DNA from: Streptomyces actinomycinicus
GTDB taxonomy: Bacteria; Actinomycetota; Actinomycetes; Streptomycetales; Streptomycetaceae
Direction: 5' to 3'
Length of the DNA stretch: 64,000 nt
Assembly: GCF_016741775.1 (NCBI RefSeq)
Contig: NZ_JAERRK010000001.1
Span: forward strand, 434,001-498,000
Both the position numbers and the translations under genes were made by a program. Of the stretch, positions 28,368-36,890 are shown piece by piece. Each line of letters opens with the position of its first letter. Within the stretch, counting starts at the first letter, position 1. Under the pieces are notes generated by a model. The model was not told the DNA's origin, made no database searches, and worked only from the letters and a program-made list of their open reading frames with translations.

Positions 28368-31129
28368 ACCGCGCGGCGGACGAGACCGCCCTGCCCGCGG
28401 AGCCCGAGGAGCAGTCGACCCCGAGCGCCGGCAGCGCGGGCCCCTTGGACCTGCGCCTGGTGCCGTCCGCACTGGCGGCCTGGGCCACGGCGGCCCTGAC
28501 CCTGGATGCACCGGTGGCCTGGATCGCCGGGATCGTGGGGGTCTGCCTGGCCGGGGGAGTGATCCTCCTGCTGGTGCGGCGGCCGGGAGACGGCCGACGT
28601 GACCCCTGGACCGGGCCGGGACCGCGCGCAGTCGGGGCGGCGGGAGCCGGGGGAGCCGAGCCGCTCGGGCGGACGGCGCGGAGAGCCGCGCCGGACGGAG
28701 CGGCGGCGTGGGACGGATGGACGCGCGGTCGGTTCGGCTGGGCTCGGACCACTGTCGCCGCGATGTTGCTCTGTACGGCCGCGGCAGCCGGGTCCGCCGG
28801 TCTGCACGGCGCCGACGTCCGCCGCGGGCCGGTGCCCGAGCTGGCCCGGAGGTTCACGACCGTGACCGCCGAGGCGGAGGTGACCGGCGACCCCTGGCTG
28901 AGCAGGCCACGGGTGCTCGGTGACCACGCGGCACCCGTCGCCGTGCTGCTGCGGGCCGAGGTACGCGGCATCGAGGACGCCGACGGGAGACGGGTGCGGA
29001 CGCGGACTCCTGTCCTGCTGATCGTCGACGCGGACGTGCCGGCGCCCGAGGAGCGTGCCGTGGGGCTGCGGAGGGCGGCGCCGCCGTCGGCCGGTGCCGG
29101 CGGGAACAGGCCGGACGGACGTGCGGCCTGGCTCGCACTGGTGCCGTCCACGCGGCTGCAGGTGGGCGGCCGGCTGGCGCCGGCCCTGACGGGCGGGGAC
29201 CGGACCGCGGCGGTGCTGCGGGTGCGGGTCCGGCCGAAGCCACGGATCGTGGCAGGGCCGAACGGGCCGCAACGCCTCGCGGCGCGGCTCAGGGCCGGCC
29301 TGAGGGAGGCGACCGAGGGCCTGCCGGGAGACGCGCGGGCGCTGCTGCCCGGGCTGGTCGTGGGGGACACCTCGCGGATCACGCCCGAACTGGACCATGC
29401 CTTCCAGGAGACGGACCTTGCACACACGCTCGCCGTTTCCGGCAGCAACCTGACCATCCTGCTCGCGCTGCTCATCGGGCCGCCAGGCCTCGCCCGGCAG
29501 GCCGAGCGCCGTGGCCTGGCCCCGCGCCTGGGGCTCTCACTGCGAGCGACGGCTCTGTTCGCGGGAGCGCTGACGCTGGGCTTCGTGGTCGTCTGCCGGC
29601 CCGACCCCAGCGTGCTGCGGGCCGCCGCCTGCGGTGCGGTCGCCCTGCTCGCCCTGGCCACCGGGCGCCGCAGGTCCCTCGTGCCGGCGCTGGCCACGGC
29701 CGTCCTGCTGCTCGTGCTGTACGACCCGTGGCTGGCCCGCAGCTACGGCTTCCTGTTGTCCGTGCTGGCCACTGGGGCACTGTTGCTGCTGGCGCCGGGC
29801 TGGAGCGAGGCGTTGCGGCGCTGCCGGGTGCCTCCGCAGCCGGCCGAGGCACTGGCGGCGGCTGCCGCGGCGCAGGCCGTGTGCGCGCCGGTCGTGGCGG
29901 TGCTGTCGGCCCGGGTCAGCCTCGTGGCAGTGCCGTGCAACCTGCTGGCCGAGGTGGCGGTGGCACCGGCCACGGTGCTGGGGTTCGCGGCGCTCGCCAC
30001 GGCGCCGGTGCTCATGCCGGCCGCCAAGGCGCTGGCCTGGTGCGCGAGTTGGCCGGCCGGGTGGATCGCCGGGATCGCCCGGACCGGTTCGGCGCTGCCC
30101 GGCGCGGGAGTGGACTGGCCGGGCAGCTGGGCCGGGGCGCTGGCGCTCGCGATGGTCACCGTGGCCGTCGTCCTGGCCGGACGGAGACTGGTGCGGCACC
30201 CGTGGTGGTGCGGGGTGCTCGGGGTCCTGCTCGTGCTGCTGGTGACCCGGCCGGCGCCGCTGACCCGCGTGATCACGGGCTGGCCGCCGCCGGACTGGCG
30301 GTTCGCGATGTGCGATGTCGGCCAGGGCGACGCCACCGTGCTGGCGGCGGGCGAGGGCGCCGGGGTGGTCGTGGACGCCGGACCCGACCCGGCGCTGGTC
30401 GACCAGTGCCTGCGGCAGCTGGGCATCACCCGTGTCCCCCTCCTGGTCCTCACCCACTTCCACGCCGACCATGTGGCGGGCCTGCCCGGTGTTCTCCGGG
30501 GACGCTCGGTGGCCGCCATCGAGACCACGGGGTTCGCCGAACCGGCGGACCAGGCGGAGTTCGTCAGGAGAGAGGCGGCCGCGCGGCACATCCCGGTCAC
30601 CACGGCGGCCGCGGGGGAGGAGCGGCGCACCGGGCCGCTCACCTGGCGGGTGCTGTGGCCGCCGCCGCGGGACAGGCCGCCGTCCACCGGCATGCGGGTG
30701 CCCCAGGCCGTGCCCCCGCCCTGGCCGGGCGGCGCCGGCTTCGAGCCGGACGGACCGAACGACGCCAGCGTCGCGCTGCTCGTGCGCACGGGCGGCCTGC
30801 GGCTGCTGCTGCTCGGAGACCTCGAACCTCCGGCCCAGCAGGCGCTGCTGCGGTCCTCGTCGGCGGCCGGACTGGCCGGCGTGGACGTACTGAAGGTGGC
30901 CCATCACGGTTCGGCCTATCAGGACCCGGAACTGATACGCCTCGCCGCGCCCAGGGTCGCACTCGTGTCCGTCGGCGCGGGCAACCCGTACGGTCACCCG
31001 GCACCGGGGACCGTGGCCGCGCTGCGGACCGGCGGGGCGGTGGTCCTGCGCACCGACCGGGACGGACCGCTCGCCGTGACCGGAACCGGAGGCGGGAACG
31101 GCTCCGTGCACGTGACGAGAGGGAATTGA
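28364..31129 (+). CDS. comEC: ComEC/Rec2 family DNA uptake protein
   Basis: A 921-residue polytopic protein from ATG 28364, which overlaps the comEA stop (ATGA). It has an N-terminal DUF4131-like region, the Competence domain with about ten helices (LLPGLVVGDTSRI, LAHTLAVSGSNLTIL) and a C-terminal metallo-beta-lactamase domain (MCDVGQGDATVL, LTHFHADHVAGLPG, VLKVAHHGSAYQDPEL). ComEC forms the inner-membrane channel for single-stranded DNA. With comEA it forms the standard pair. Streptomyces are not known to be naturally competent, so the role here is open (nutrient DNA or mycelial DNA transfer). Confidence 0.93.
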   Translation: MNRAADETALPAEPEEQSTPSAGSAGPLDLRLVPSALAAWATAALTLDAPVAWIAGIVGVCLAGGVILLLVRRPGDGRRDPWTGPGPRAVGAAGAGGAEPLGRTARRAAPDGAAAWDGWTRGRFGWARTTVAAMLLCTAAAAGSAGLHGADVRRGPVPELARRFTTVTAEAEVTGDPWLSRPRVLGDHAAPVAVLLRAEVRGIEDADGRRVRTRTPVLLIVDADVPAPEERAVGLRRAAPPSAGAGGNRPDGRAAWLALVPSTRLQVGGRLAPALTGGDRTAAVLRVRVRPKPRIVAGPNGPQRLAARLRAGLREATEGLPGDARALLPGLVVGDTSRITPELDHAFQETDLAHTLAVSGSNLTILLALLIGPPGLARQAERRGLAPRLGLSLRATALFAGALTLGFVVVCRPDPSVLRAAACGAVALLALATGRRRSLVPALATAVLLLVLYDPWLARSYGFLLSVLATGALLLLAPGWSEALRRCRVPPQPAEALAAAAAAQAVCAPVVAVLSARVSLVAVPCNLLAEVAVAPATVLGFAALATAPVLMPAAKALAWCASWPAGWIAGIARTGSALPGAGVDWPGSWAGALALAMVTVAVVLAGRRLVRHPWWCGVLGVLLVLLVTRPAPLTRVITGWPPPDWRFAMCDVGQGDATVLAAGEGAGVVVDAGPDPALVDQCLRQLGITRVPLLVLTHFHADHVAGLPGVLRGRSVAAIETTGFAEPADQAEFVRREAAARHIPVTTAAAGEERRTGPLTWRVLWPPPRDRPPSTGMRVPQAVPPPWPGGAGFEPDGPNDASVALLVRTGGLRLLLLGDLEPPAQQALLRSSSAAGLAGVDVLKVAHHGSAYQDPELIRLAAPRVALVSVGAGNPYGHPAPGTVAALRTGGAVVLRTDRDGPLAVTGTGGGNGSVHVTRGN

Positions 31130-31215
31130 AGAGCGGACCGAAGAGGACTGGAAGAGGACTGGAAACGTCAGAAAAGATCAGGACATGATGCCCGGCTGCC
31201 GCCCAGACTGGGGTC

Positions 31216-32055
31216 ATGACATCAGTACAGGTCGACGCCTACCTCCAGCGACTCGGTGTCGCGCGCCCGCAGCGGCCCACCAGTGCGGCGCTGCGCGAAC
31301 TGCACCTGCGCCATCTGCGCACCGTCCCCTTCGAGAACCTGTCGGTCCACCTCGGCGAGGAGATCGTGCTGGAGGAGAAGCGGCTGCTGGACAAGGTCAC
31401 CGAGGCCCGTCGGGGCGGCTTCTGCTACGAACTGAACGGTGCGTTCGCGACGTTGCTCACCGCCCTCGGTTACGAGGTGGAGCTGCTCGCGGGACGTGTG
31501 TACGGCGACGAGGGCCGGCTCGGGATCCCCTATGACCATCTCGCCCTGCGGGTGCGGACGGCGGACGGGGACACCTGGCTCGCCGACGTCGGGTTCGGGG
31601 CGCACAGCCTCTACCCGCTGGCCTTCGCGGAACGCGGGGAACAGGCCGACCCCAGTGGCACGTTCCAGGTGCTGGCGGCCGGGCCGGACCCGGCCGGGGT
31701 GCGTGGCGGTGATGCGCCGGGCGCCGGGGACCTGGACGTCATGCGGAACGGCGCGCCGCAGTACCGGCTGGAGACCCGCCCCCGGGCGCTCGGAGACTTC
31801 GCCGCCGGCGCCTGGTGGCACAGCACCTCGCCGCTGTCGCACTTCACCCGGTCGCTGATCTGCTCCCGGGTCACCGAGGACGGGGGGAGGGTCACGCTCA
31901 GCGGCCGCAGGCTGAAGACGACTGCCGCGGACGGTACGCATGAGGCGCGGGAGCTGGAGACGGACGAGGAGGTGCTGACGGTCTACCGGGACTGCTTCGG
32001 CATCGAGTTGAGCCGCGTGCCGACCGTGCGCAAGCCCGAACGCACCACGACCTGA
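31216..32055 (+). CDS. nat: Arylamine N-acetyltransferase
   Basis: A 279-residue NAT. The catalytic triad is visible: cysteine in RRGGFCYELNGAF (about 65-77), histidine in PYDHLALRV (about 105-113) and aspartate in WLADVGFGAHSLYPL (about 120-134). It uses acetyl-CoA to acetylate arylamines or hydrazines. The ATG at 31216 has no ribosome site; CAGACT ends exactly 6 nt upstream. It stands alone between comEC and a small unknown gene, and a 70-bp repeat follows its stop. Confidence 0.94.
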   Translation: MTSVQVDAYLQRLGVARPQRPTSAALRELHLRHLRTVPFENLSVHLGEEIVLEEKRLLDKVTEARRGGFCYELNGAFATLLTALGYEVELLAGRVYGDEGRLGIPYDHLALRVRTADGDTWLADVGFGAHSLYPLAFAERGEQADPSGTFQVLAAGPDPAGVRGGDAPGAGDLDVMRNGAPQYRLETRPRALGDFAAGAWWHSTSPLSHFTRSLICSRVTEDGGRVTLSGRRLKTTAADGTHEARELETDEEVLTVYRDCFGIELSRVPTVRKPERTTT

Positions 32056-32077
32056 CGCCGCGAACTACCCCACCGCC

Positions 32078-32212
32078 GATACGCGTCCTGCCCGGGCTCC
32101 GCGAACCCGGGCCCACCTCTCCGACCCCGACCAGCCCCGCCACGACGGATACGCGTCCTGCCCGGGCTCCGCCAACCCGGGCCCACCCCTCCGACCCCGA
32201 CCAGCCCGGCCC
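32078..32212. repeat. 70-bp tandem direct repeat with internal hairpins
   Basis: Copies start GATACGCGTCC at 32078 and 32148 with few differences. Each carries a 7-bp inverted repeat GCCCGGG/CCCGGGC (32090-32112 and 32160-32182). They may act as tandem terminators of nat. Confidence 0.85.
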
Positions 32213-32270
32213 GCCCTCCCGCACTCCGGCCTGCCGTTCCGGCTCCGTCCCGGTGCCGGAGAATGGGCCC

Positions 32271-32516
32271 GTGAGCGATGTGAGACACGTGCTGGTGCTG
32301 CCCGACCGCGAGGCCGCCGAGGAGGTCGCCGAGGCGCTCGGGGAGCGGTTCGGGGTCGACGAGGAACCCCGGCTCGTCCGGGACGCGCTGGCCGGCGAGG
32401 ACGACGCCGAGGACGCCCAGTGGCTGGTGGTCCTGCGGGACGAGGCCGAGCGGCTCGACCCCGCCCAGCTGGACGCGTTCGCGGGGGAGTGGGACGGCTG
32501 GCGCGAGGAGCCCTGA
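32271..32516 (+). CDS. Small acidic uncharacterised protein (81 aa)
   Basis: GTG 32271 gives an 81-residue acidic protein beginning MSDVRHVLVLPDREAAEEVA and ending FAGEWDGWREEP. There are no membrane segments or metal motifs. It looks like a small alpha/beta domain (beta strand HVLVLP, helix, then WLVVLRDE strand). GAGAAT lies exactly 6 nt upstream, with no ribosome site. The GTG at 32253 is an in-frame alternative. No family is recognised. Confidence 0.7.
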   Translation: MSDVRHVLVLPDREAAEEVAEALGERFGVDEEPRLVRDALAGEDDAEDAQWLVVLRDEAERLDPAQLDAFAGEWDGWREEP

Positions 32517-32603
32517 CCCCGAGACGCACTCGGGGTGCGGTCCGGGCCCGGTCAGGGTGTGCGGGCCGGTTCGCTGTCAGTGCCCCGTGGGATGCTGTAA
32601 GCG

Positions 32604-33593
32604 ATGGCCAGGAAGACTGCGAATGACGACCCTCTCGCCCCGGTGACCCTTGCCGTGGGCCAGGAGGACCTCCTGCTCGACCGTGCCGTGCAGGAGGTGG
32701 TGGCCGCCGCCAAGGCCGCCGACGCCGACACGGACGTACGTGACCTGACCCCGGACCAGCTGCAGCCCGGCACACTCGCCGAGCTGACCAGCCCCTCGCT
32801 CTTCGCCGAGCGCAAGGTCGTGGTCGTACGCAACGCGCAGGACCTGTCCGCGGACACGATCAAGGACGTGAAGGCGTACCTCGGTTCGCCGGCCGAGGAG
32901 ATCACGCTCGTGCTGCTCCACGCCGGCGGCGCCAAGGGCAAGGGGCTGCTGGACGCCGCGCGCAAGGCGGGCGCGCGGGAGGTGGCCTGTCCGAAGATGA
33001 CCAAGCCGGCGGACCGGCTGGCCTTCGTCAGAGGGGAGTTCCGTTCGGTCGGGCGGTCGGCGACCCCCGAGGCGTGCCAGGCGCTGTGCGACGCCATCGG
33101 CAGTGACCTGCGGGAGCTGGCCTCGGCGGCCTCGCAGCTGGTCGCCGACGTGGAAGGGACGATCGACGAGGCGGTCGTCGGGCGGTACTACACCGGGCGG
33201 GCCGAGGCGTCCAGCTTCACGGTGGCCGACCGTGCCGTGGAGGGGCGTACGGCGGAGGCGCTGGAGGCGCTTCGGTGGTCGCTGGCGACCGGGGTGGCGC
33301 CCGTCCTGATCACCAGTGCGCTCGCGCAGGGCGTGCGGGCGATCGGGAAGCTGTCCTCGGCGCGCGGCGGCCGGCCGGCCGACCTTGCGCGGGAGCTGGG
33401 GATGCCGCCGTGGAAGATCGACCGGGTGCGGCAGCAGATGCGGGGATGGACACCGGACGGCGTCGCGGTGGCGCTGAGAGCGGTGGCGGAGGCCGACGCA
33501 GGTGTGAAGGGGGGCGGGGACGATCCCGAGTACGCGCTGGAGAAAGCGGTCGTGACGATCGCCCGGGCCGCGCGGTCCAGGGGCCGCGGCTGA
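32604..33593 (+). CDS. holA: DNA polymerase III subunit delta
   Basis: A 329-residue clamp-loader delta subunit, which opens the beta clamp within the DnaX complex. PVTLAVGQEDLLLDRAVQEVV (about 13-33) marks the AAA+-like N-terminal domain. ELTSPSLFAERKVVVVRNAQDLS (about 60-82) is the family signature containing the clamp-contact region, and the C-terminal helical collar domain is complete. In most actinobacteria holA follows comEC and precedes rpsT, as here apart from inserted small genes. Confidence 0.95.
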   Translation: MARKTANDDPLAPVTLAVGQEDLLLDRAVQEVVAAAKAADADTDVRDLTPDQLQPGTLAELTSPSLFAERKVVVVRNAQDLSADTIKDVKAYLGSPAEEITLVLLHAGGAKGKGLLDAARKAGAREVACPKMTKPADRLAFVRGEFRSVGRSATPEACQALCDAIGSDLRELASAASQLVADVEGTIDEAVVGRYYTGRAEASSFTVADRAVEGRTAEALEALRWSLATGVAPVLITSALAQGVRAIGKLSSARGGRPADLARELGMPPWKIDRVRQQMRGWTPDGVAVALRAVAEADAGVKGGGDDPEYALEKAVVTIARAARSRGRG

Positions 33594-33675
33594 TCGGGTC
33601 GCCCGGCAGCCGGCGGCGAGGAAAATCGTACGTGTCAGCCGTACATCGCCGACGCAAGGGAAGGTGGCGATCTCC

Positions 33676-34071
33676 ATGGCTGAACACCCGCACGCGACCC
33701 TCGTCCGCAGGGGCTACGAGGCACTCCTGCGCTCCGACATGGACGGCCTGCGCGGACTGATGACGGCGGACGTCACCCACCACGTGCCGGGCAGCCACCC
33801 GCTGTCCGGTGACTTCAAGGGCCAGGACGCGGTCATCGGGATGTACGGCCGGATGTTCCAGGAGACCGGCGGCAGTTTCCGGGCCGAGTTGCGCAGCGTG
33901 TACGCCGACGGCCGGGGGCATGCCGTGGCCCTGCACCACGTCACCGCCGAGCGTGAGGGCAGGCGGTTCCGCGGGGACGGCTGCCTGGTCTTCCGGATCG
34001 TCGGGGACAAGATCACCGACATCGACGAGTGCGTCGAGGACATCGAGAAGCAGGACCGCTTCTGGGGCTGA
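33676..34071 (+). CDS. SnoaL-like / nuclear transport factor 2-fold protein
   Basis: A 131-residue single-domain protein. The start at ATG 33676 has AAGGTGG eight bases upstream; GTG 33664 is less likely. YEALLRSDMDGLRGLMTADVTHHVPGSHPLSGDFKG and the C-terminal FRIVGDKITDIDECVEDIEKQDRFWG fit the NTF2-like cone fold of SnoaL/ketosteroid isomerases. Such proteins range from enzymes to small-molecule binders, so the substrate is open. A strong bidirectional hairpin follows. Confidence 0.88.
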   Translation: MAEHPHATLVRRGYEALLRSDMDGLRGLMTADVTHHVPGSHPLSGDFKGQDAVIGMYGRMFQETGGSFRAELRSVYADGRGHAVALHHVTAEREGRRFRGDGCLVFRIVGDKITDIDECVEDIEKQDRFWG

Positions 34072-34084
34072 GCCCGGGTGCATG

Positions 34085-34136
34085 CCGAAGGCCCCGGTGC
34101 CTGCCTTGGGGAAGGGAGAGGTACCGGGGCCTTCGG
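34085..34136. terminator. 17-bp hairpin between convergent SnoaL-like gene and rpsT
   Basis: Arms 34085-34101 and 34120-34136 pair with a single G-U and an 18-nt loop. Confidence 0.85.
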
Positions 34137-34261
34137 ATCAAGCTGGTGAGCCCGTTCCCGCGTGGCGAACGCAGGCCGCGAACAGGCTCGTGGGTACCGG
34201 ACGGAAGCGGATGAGAGAGGGCCCGCTCTGGGTCCTTCCGGCGGTCAGATCAAAAAGGGGT

Positions 34262-34528
34262 TCAGCCCTTGAGGGTCGCGACCTTGGAAGCAAGCGCCGA
34301 CTTCTTGTTGGCGGCCTGGTTCTTGTGGATGACGCCCTTGGAGACGGCCTTGTCGAGCGCACGCGCGGCAGCGCGCTGCAGCTCGGTGGCCTTCTCGACG
34401 TCACCCGAGGCAGCAGCCTCACGGGCCTTGCGGATCGCGGTCTTCAGGGAAGACTTGACGGCCTTGTTGCGCAGCCGGGCCTTCTCGTTGGTCTTGATCC
34501 GCTTGATCTGGGACTTGATGTTCGCCAC
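34262..34528 (-). CDS. rpsT: 30S ribosomal protein S20
   Basis: Eighty-eight residues, [20 protein letters not shown] onward, rich in Lys, Arg and Ala and wholly helical, typical of S20, which binds 16S rRNA. GTG 34528 has AAAAGG about eight bases upstream. It is divergent from lepA across 225 bases, the usual actinobacterial arrangement. Confidence 0.98.
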   Translation of the reverse strand: MANIKSQIKRIKTNEKARLRNKAVKSSLKTAIRKAREAAASGDVEKATELQRAAARALDKAVSKGVIHKNQAANKKSALASKVATLKG

Positions 34529-34753
34529 GAAGGAGCCTTTTCAGGTTCTGGTGCGGGCCGCACGGGTCCCGTACCGGTGATCCAAAATTTCTCTGAAGCG
34601 CCTCACACTGAGAGGGCATGAGGCACAGCCATCTACAGTACCAGTGGCCCTGCGACCGGCCCAAAACGGTCCTCGGTCCCTCCGCGTGGGACCATGGAGA
34701 CTACGTATCGATCCGACCCGAGGCATAAGGCGCCTCAAGAGACAGGACCCTGC

Positions 34754-36628
34754 GTGCCCGCGACCCCTAACCATGTGCCCGAGCCGAGCCGTACCGACCC
34801 GGCGCTGATCCGCAATTTCTGCATCATCGCGCACATCGACCACGGCAAGTCCACGCTCGCCGACCGGATGCTCCAGCTGACCGGTGTGGTCGAGCAGCGG
34901 CAGATGCGTGCTCAGTACCTCGACCGGATGGACATCGAGCGCGAGCGCGGCATCACGATCAAGTCCCAGGCGGTGCGTCTGCCCTGGGCCCCGACCGAGG
35001 GCCCCGACCAGGGTGCGACCCACATCCTCAACATGATCGACACCCCGGGTCACGTCGACTTCACCTACGAGGTCTCGCGGTCGCTGGCCGCCTGCGAGGG
35101 CACCATCCTCCTCGTCGACGCCGCCCAGGGCATCGAGGCGCAGACCCTCGCCAACCTCTACCTGGCGATGGAGAACGACCTCACGATCATCCCGGTCCTC
35201 AACAAGATCGACCTTCCCGCGGCCCAGCCGGAGAAGTTCGCCGAGGAGCTGGCCAACCTGGTCGGCTGTGACCCGGAGGACGTGCTGAAGGTCTCCGCGA
35301 AGACCGGTCTCGGCGTGGACGCGCTGCTGAACAAGGTCGTCAAGGAGATCCCGGCGCCGGTCGGGGTCGCCGACGCGCCCGCCCGCGCGATGATCTTCGA
35401 CTCGGTCTACGACTCCTACCGCGGTGTGGTGACGTACGTCCGTGTCATCGACGGCCAGCTCAACAAGCGCGAGCGCATCAGGATGATGTCGACCGGCGCC
35501 ACGCACGAACTGCTGGAGATCGGCGTCAGCTCCCCGGAGATGCTGCCGGCGGACGGCCTCGGCGTCGGTGAGGTGGGTTACCTCATCACCGGTGTGAAGG
35601 ACGTCCGGCAGTCCAAGGTCGGTGACACGGTCACCAGCCAGCAGAAGGGCGCCACCGAGGCGCTCGGCGGCTACAAGGACCCGAAGCCGATGGTCTTCTC
35701 CGGTCTGTATCCGCTGGACGGCTCCGACTACCCGGAGCTGCGCGAGGCCCTGGACAAGCTGCAGCTGAACGACGCCGCGCTGGTCTACGAGCCGGAGACC
35801 TCCGCGGCCCTCGGCTTCGGCTTCCGCGTGGGCTTCCTCGGCCTGCTGCACCTGGACGTGATCCGGGAGCGCCTGGAGCGCGAGTTCGGTCTCGACCTGA
35901 TCGCCACCGCGCCGAACGTGGTCTACCGCGTGGTGATGGAGGACGGCTCCGAGCACACGGTCACCAACCCGAGCGAGTTCCCCGAGGGCAAGATCAACGA
36001 GGTCTTCGAGCCGGTCGTGCGCGCCACGATCCTGGCGCCGACCGAGTTCATCGGCTCGATCATGGAGCTGTGCCAGACCCGGCGCGGCACCCTGCTCGGC
36101 ATGGACTACCTCTCGGAGGACCGCGTCGAGATCCGCTACACGCTGCCCCTGGCGGAGATCGTCTTCGACTTCTTCGACCAGCTGAAGTCCAAGACCCGCG
36201 GCTATGCCTCGCTGGACTACGAGCCCACCGGCGAGCAGACCAGCTCCCTGGTCAAGGTCGACATCCTGCTGCACGGCGACAAGGTGGACGCGTTCTCCGC
36301 GATCACCCACAAGGACCAGGCGTACGCGTACGGCGTGCGGCTCGTCGCCAAGCTCAAGGAGCTGATCCCGCGGCAGGCCTTCGAGGTGCCGGTGCAGGCC
36401 GCCATCGGCTCGCGGGTCATCGCCCGCGAGACCATCCGCGCCATCCGCAAGGACGTCCTCGCCAAGTGCTACGGCGGTGACATCTCCCGTAAGCGGAAGC
36501 TGCTGGAGAAGCAGAAGGAAGGCAAGAAGCGGATGAAGATGGTGGGTTCGGTGGAGGTTCCGCAGGAAGCCTTCATCGCCGTCCTGTCCAGCGATGACAG
36601 CGCGGGGTCGGGCAAGGGCAAGAAGTAA
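34754..36628 (+). CDS. lepA: Elongation factor 4 (LepA), ribosome-associated GTPase
   Basis: A 624-residue translational GTPase from GTG 34754 (AGGA six bases upstream). The G1 motif AHIDHGKST (26-34), G3 DTPGHVDF and G4 NKIDLP are intact. The EF-G-like domains and the LepA-specific C-terminus ([19 protein letters not shown]) follow. It acts on stalled or initiating ribosomes. A strong terminator follows at 36669. Confidence 0.98.
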   Translation: MPATPNHVPEPSRTDPALIRNFCIIAHIDHGKSTLADRMLQLTGVVEQRQMRAQYLDRMDIERERGITIKSQAVRLPWAPTEGPDQGATHILNMIDTPGHVDFTYEVSRSLAACEGTILLVDAAQGIEAQTLANLYLAMENDLTIIPVLNKIDLPAAQPEKFAEELANLVGCDPEDVLKVSAKTGLGVDALLNKVVKEIPAPVGVADAPARAMIFDSVYDSYRGVVTYVRVIDGQLNKRERIRMMSTGATHELLEIGVSSPEMLPADGLGVGEVGYLITGVKDVRQSKVGDTVTSQQKGATEALGGYKDPKPMVFSGLYPLDGSDYPELREALDKLQLNDAALVYEPETSAALGFGFRVGFLGLLHLDVIRERLEREFGLDLIATAPNVVYRVVMEDGSEHTVTNPSEFPEGKINEVFEPVVRATILAPTEFIGSIMELCQTRRGTLLGMDYLSEDRVEIRYTLPLAEIVFDFFDQLKSKTRGYASLDYEPTGEQTSSLVKVDILLHGDKVDAFSAITHKDQAYAYGVRLVAKLKELIPRQAFEVPVQAAIGSRVIARETIRAIRKDVLAKCYGGDISRKRKLLEKQKEGKKRMKMVGSVEVPQEAFIAVLSSDDSAGSGKGKK

Positions 36629-36668
36629 CCAGAGGTAACAACCGGTTACGTCCGCAAACCGGGCATGT

Positions 36669-36702
36669 GGGGGCCCGTCGTGCGAAAGCGCGGCGGGCCC
36701 CC
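36669..36702 (+). terminator. 12-bp hairpin terminator after lepA
   Basis: Arms 36669-36680 and 36691-36702 (GGGGGCCCGTCG and complement, one G-U), with TGCGAAAGCG forming a small inner stem-loop. Confidence 0.85.
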
Positions 36703-36794
36703 GTGCGCGCGTGGCGTCGCTGCGGGTGGAAAGTGACAGGCCGAAGCCCCTTACGCAGCGGGCGGTCGCGCCTTACCCTGATGCCTGCTCGATA

Positions 36795-36842
36795 GTTACT
36801 CGCGAGTTAAACAAGAAGTCCGAATCCCCACCGTGAGTTAAC
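36795..36842 (+). promoter_or_regulatory. Palindromic operator candidate upstream of acyl-CoA ligase
   Basis: The palindrome ACTCGCGAGT lies at 36798-36807 inside a longer imperfect repeat (36795-36811). Its right half, GAGTTAA, recurs at 36835-36841, 31 bp or three helical turns away. The surrounding sequence is AT-rich. A TetR-family fatty-acid regulator is a plausible binder. Confidence 0.5.
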
Positions 36843-36890
36843 CCAGCCGCACCGAGTACAGCCGCACTGTCGCGGGTCCCGGAGGATGTC

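Noticed and set aside
33310..34083. Minus-strand frame over holA and the SnoaL-like gene
   Set aside because: It shadows two well-recognised genes and has no family features.
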